64,000 nucleotides of DNA from Prochlorococcus sp. AG-355-A18 (GTDB lineage Bacteria > Cyanobacteriota > Cyanobacteriia > PCC-6307 > Cyanobiaceae), in assembly GCA_003280985.1 (NCBI GenBank), contig QCDH01000001.1, positions 108,760-172,759 on the forward strand. The letters are read 5' to 3'. Shown here one piece after another: positions 61,241-64,000 of this stretch; the stretch's first letter is position 1, and every line of letters begins with the position of its first letter. The position numbers and the translations under genes were made by a program. Below the pieces are notes generated by a model. It ran no database searches and was not told the DNA's origin. It was given only the letters and a program-made list of their open reading frames with translations.

Positions 61241-62467
61241 TTATATATTAATTATTCTTTCCATCGCATCAAGGACGTTTGATCGTGAGTTAAATGCTGA
61301 CAAGCGAAAATAACCCTCTCCTGCTAATCCAAATCCACTCCCAGGTGTTCCCACTACACTGACTTTTTGGAGAAGGAAATCAAAAAAGTCCCAAGATGTC
61401 ATTTGATCTGGAACTTTAATCCAAATATAAGGCGCATTGTCCCCACCATAAACTTTATATCCTGAATTCTGAAGTTTATTTTTCATTATTTTTGCATTTT
61501 CCATATAAAAATCAATTAAACCTCTCACCTGTTTCTTCCCTTCAAGAGAATAAACAGCCTCTGCTCCTTTTTGAACCACGTAACTTACTCCATTGAACTT
61601 TGTAGATTGTCGCCTATTCCAAAGAGGCCATAACTCTATTTCCTGATTTGTTGAACTCAAACCTTTTAGATTTTTAGGTATTACTGTAAAAGCACATCTA
61701 ACTCCAGTGAATCCTGCATTCTTTGAAAAAGATCTAAATTCAATAGCACAATCTTTTGCTCCCTCAATCTCATATATTGAATGTGGAATATCATTATCTT
61801 GAATAAATGCTTCATAAGCTGCATCAAAAAGTATTAGGGATTTGTTTTGAAGAGCATAGTCAACCCACTTTTTCAATTCTGCTTTATTAACCGTCGCTCC
61901 AGTCGGATTATTAGGAAAACAAAGATATAAAATATCAACTTTTTTTTCTGGTAATTCTGGCAGAAAGTTATTCTCCTCGTTTATTGCAAGATATGTCAAT
62001 CCTTGATAAGTACCATTTTCAAGAGAATCACCAGTTCTGCCTGTCATCACGTTACTATCTACATAAACTGGGTAAACAGGATCTGTTACAGCAATTGAAT
62101 TATCTTTGCCAAGAATATCTAAAATATTACTACTATCGCATTTAGAACCATCAGAAACAAAGATTTCTTCAGGTGTAATTTGACAGCCTCTCGAAATAAA
62201 ATCATGCTCAGATATTTTTTCTCTGAGCCAAGAATAACCTTGTTCTGGTCCATAACCTCTAAAACCATCTTTTGTCGCCATCTCATCTAAAGCTTTACCC
62301 ATAGCCTCTATACATGCTCTAGGTAATGGTTCTGTAACATCTCCAATGCCAAGTTTAATAATTTCAGCATCCTTATTTGTTTGAGAATATATTTTTACCC
62401 TTTTAGCAATTTCAGGGAATAAATAACCTGCTTTGAGTTTTAAATAATTTTCGTTTACTTGAACCAC
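61241..62467 (-). CDS. dapL: LL-diaminopimelate aminotransferase
   Basis: The 408-residue class I aminotransferase converts tetrahydrodipicolinate directly to LL-diaminopimelate, the lysine route used in cyanobacteria and plants. It shows [20 protein letters not shown], the cofactor-binding [30 protein letters not shown] and the PLP lysine in [17 protein letters not shown]. The start is GTG at 62467. It is divergent from rne across 289 bases. Confidence 0.96.
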   Translation of the reverse strand: MVQVNENYLKLKAGYLFPEIAKRVKIYSQTNKDAEIIKLGIGDVTEPLPRACIEAMGKALDEMATKDGFRGYGPEQGYSWLREKISEHDFISRGCQITPEEIFVSDGSKCDSSNILDILGKDNSIAVTDPVYPVYVDSNVMTGRTGDSLENGTYQGLTYLAINEENNFLPELPEKKVDILYLCFPNNPTGATVNKAELKKWVDYALQNKSLILFDAAYEAFIQDNDIPHSIYEIEGAKDCAIEFRSFSKNAGFTGVRCAFTVIPKNLKGLSSTNQEIELWPLWNRRQSTKFNGVSYVVQKGAEAVYSLEGKKQVRGLIDFYMENAKIMKNKLQNSGYKVYGGDNAPYIWIKVPDQMTSWDFFDFLLQKVSVVGTPGSGFGLAGEGYFRLSAFNSRSNVLDAMERIINI

Positions 62468-62756
62468 TTTAGATAAAAAATTTCACCAATATTAGAATAA
62501 TGTATCAACGTGCTTTAGTGGTGATTAGATGTTAAAATTATCCTAGTTATGATTAATTTTAGTTATGGTCATAGCTATGGATTCAATCTCAATTAGTTTG
62601 AAAATCGTCTAAAGCTTTATAAATAGCAGTATTCAATCACTATTAATTTTAAAGAGTAAAAAATAAAAGCTATAAAAAACTTGCTTTATTAAAAGATAAA
62701 ATCTAATTCTTTAATTTAGATGATTTTCAAAATCCAAATCATTCATAATAAACTAT
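62468..62756 (+). promoter_or_regulatory. Long structured leader region upstream of rne
   Basis: This 289-base gap between dapL and rne contains no gene. TTTGAAAATCGTCTAAA at 62597-62613 and TTTAGATGATTTTCAAA at 62715-62731 are complementary over all 17 positions (one G-U pair), enclosing a 101-base AT-rich loop, with the second arm ending 25 bases before the start codon. Further upstream, TAGTTATG occurs at 62544 and 62560 and TAGCTATG at 62572, with a CATAGCTATG palindrome at 62570-62579. RNase E autoregulates through its own leader in E. coli, and a Prochlorococcus rne leader has been reported as important during phage infection; applying that here is inference. Confidence 0.5.
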
Positions 62757-64000
62757 ATGTCTCAGCAAATTATCATCGCAGAGCAGGCTCGAATAGCAGC
62801 ACTACTCACAGATGATCGAGTTGATGAATTAATCGTCGCACAAGGTCAATATCAAATCGGCGATATTTTTTTAGGAACAGTTGAAAATGTTCTCCCTGGA
62901 ATCGATGCCGCTTTCGTAAATATTGGTGAGAGTGAAAAAAATGGATTCATCCATGTTTCAGATTTAGGTCCACTCAGACTCAAAAAAGGGACTTTTGGAA
63001 TAACTGAATTACTAGAACCAAAACAAAAAGTTCTAGTACAAGTGATAAAAGAACCCACAGGATCTAAAGGTCCCAGACTAACCGGAAGCATTTCAATCCC
63101 TGGAAAATACTTGATATTACAGCCATACGGCCAAGGAGTAAATATTTCAAGAAAAATAAATACAGAAACAGAACGAAGCCGTTTGAAAGCTCTTGGGGTT
63201 TTAATAAAACCACCCAGCACAGGCTTGTTATTTAGAACAGAGGCTCAAAAAATCAAAGAAGAACTACTAATTGAAGATTTAGAACAAGTTATTCAACAAT
63301 GGGAAAATGTACTAAAAGTTTCTGAAGCTTCTAATCCGCCAAATTTGATAAAAAGAGATGAAGATTTCTCCCTTAAAATCTTAAGAGATTATATTAAAGA
63401 ATCAACTAAAAGAATAATTATTGATAGTAAATTTTCAGTTGCAAGGGCAAAAGATTTTTTAATAAATTATGAATCTGATTTAGATATTGAATTTCACGAT
63501 AACAGTTTAAACCAACATATTTTCGAGAAGTACGAAATTAAGAAAACAATTCAAAAAGCTCTCCAGCCGAGAGTAGATCTTCCTTCAGGAGGTTATATCA
63601 TTATCGAACCTACTGAAGCTTTAACAGTAATCGATGTGAACTCTGGTTCATTTACAAGATCCGCAAATTCAAGACAAACTGTTTTATGGACAAACTGCGA
63701 AGCAGCAGTTGAAATCTCAAGGCAAATGAAATTAAGAAATATTGGTGGAGTTATAGTAATAGATTTTATCGATATGGAATCTAGAAGAGACCAATTTCAG
63801 TTACTTGAGCATTTTACCTCAGCAATAAAAGATGATTCTGCAAGGCCTCAAATAGCTCAGCTTACTGAATTAGGCTTAGTAGAGTTAACCAGAAAAAGAC
63901 AAGGTCAAAATATTTATGAATTGTTCGGTAAAAAATGTTCTACATGCGATGGTACCGGACATGTAGAAAATATATTAAATCACGAAATTCCTAACTTAAA
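62757..64000 (+). CDS. rne: Ribonuclease E/G, N-terminal catalytic part (runs off window)
   Basis: The first 414 codons are present and the frame is open at the right edge. The S1 domain (about residues 35-125) contains GDIFLGTVENVLPGIDAAFV. The RNase H-like and DNase I-like catalytic parts follow, with LTVIDVNSGSF (catalytic Asp) and GGVIVIDFIDMESRRDQF (second metal Asp). The zinc-link is KKCSTCDGTGH, CSTC in place of the E. coli CPRC. RNase E initiates mRNA decay and rRNA/tRNA processing. Start is ATG 62757; the C-terminal scaffold lies outside the window. Confidence 0.95.
   Translation, partial: MSQQIIIAEQARIAALLTDDRVDELIVAQGQYQIGDIFLGTVENVLPGIDAAFVNIGESEKNGFIHVSDLGPLRLKKGTFGITELLEPKQKVLVQVIKEPTGSKGPRLTGSISIPGKYLILQPYGQGVNISRKINTETERSRLKALGVLIKPPSTGLLFRTEAQKIKEELLIEDLEQVIQQWENVLKVSEASNPPNLIKRDEDFSLKILRDYIKESTKRIIIDSKFSVARAKDFLINYESDLDIEFHDNSLNQHIFEKYEIKKTIQKALQPRVDLPSGGYIIIEPTEALTVIDVNSGSFTRSANSRQTVLWTNCEAAVEISRQMKLRNIGGVIVIDFIDMESRRDQFQLLEHFTSAIKDDSARPQIAQLTELGLVELTRKRQGQNIYELFGKKCSTCDGTGHVENILNHEIPNL

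Noticed and set aside
62852..63220. 122-codon minus-strand frame opposite rne
   Set aside because: It mirrors the RNase E S1 domain and has no recognisable features; an antisense RNA cannot be excluded but nothing here supports a protein.

Overview
The window looks like core chromosome from a high-light-adapted Prochlorococcus (marine picocyanobacterium). The reasons are visible in the sequence. Base composition is very AT-rich throughout and intergenic gaps are very short. RNA polymerase has the cyanobacterial split of beta-prime into rpoC1 and rpoC2. The ATP synthase operon carries two b-type subunits (b and b-prime) and is separated from the subunit at the left edge that looks like epsilon. 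There are plastid/cyanobacterial markers: PSRP-3/Ycf65, Ycf35 (DUF1257), a high-light-inducible protein, the Ccs1/CcdA cytochrome c assembly pair, and DapL for lysine synthesis. I saw no insertion sequences, CRISPR arrays, prophage genes or rRNA genes. Genus is inferred from gene content and protein similarity recalled from family knowledge; no search was run.

Layout. 1-2275: end of atpC (epsilon), PSRP-3, a 50-residue protein and an Xaa-Pro aminopeptidase. 2349-6852: CNNM-like membrane protein, a GTPase with hydrophobic C-terminal region, nadD and nadE in one plus-strand unit. 6849-14196 (minus): atp1-atpB-atpE-atpF2-atpF-atpH-atpA-atpG, followed by a 2Fe-2S ferredoxin, a 63-residue protein and a DUF3326 protein. 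14464-17725: ftsW, ccdA, ccs1. 17722-22763: queF, a small protein plus glnB (PII), a TlyA-type methyltransferase, purB, fumC. 22774-25497 (minus): Ski2-like helicase. 25637-30204: an overlapping biotin operon bioF-bioK-bioC-bioD-bioA. 30213-36258: small cyanobacterial genes, rsmG, a redox-flavoured cluster (DUF2997, DUF1257/Ycf35, 4Fe-4S ferredoxin, aldo/keto reductase), a HEAT-repeat protein, an unlisted 48-residue membrane protein, rlmN and an HLIP. 36314-47032 (minus): rpsT-tatD-rpoB-rpoC1-rpoC2. 47153-50327: hisD, rpiA, HtrA protease. 50486-56070: rimP-nusA-ylxR-infB. 56087-60878: DUF3493 protein, tRNA-Thr(CGU), two glycosyltransferases and a radical SAM protein with a B12-binding-like N-terminus. 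60891-64000: clpS, dapL, and the first part of RNase E, which runs off the right end.

Most of the window is ordinary housekeeping. The points most worth a second look are non-coding or very short: a 17-bp long-range helix in the RNase E leader; a set of mutually complementary GTCTGA/TCAGAC blocks between atpB and atpE; paired TCACGGA repeats in front of the ATP synthase operon; a perfect 15-bp palindrome at the predicted start of the DUF2997/Ycf35 cluster transcript; short membrane proteins; and conserved but functionally undefined gene sets (aldo/keto reductase plus ferredoxin plus Ycf35; glycosyltransferases plus radical SAM protein). I did not find a clearly novel defence or mobile system here.
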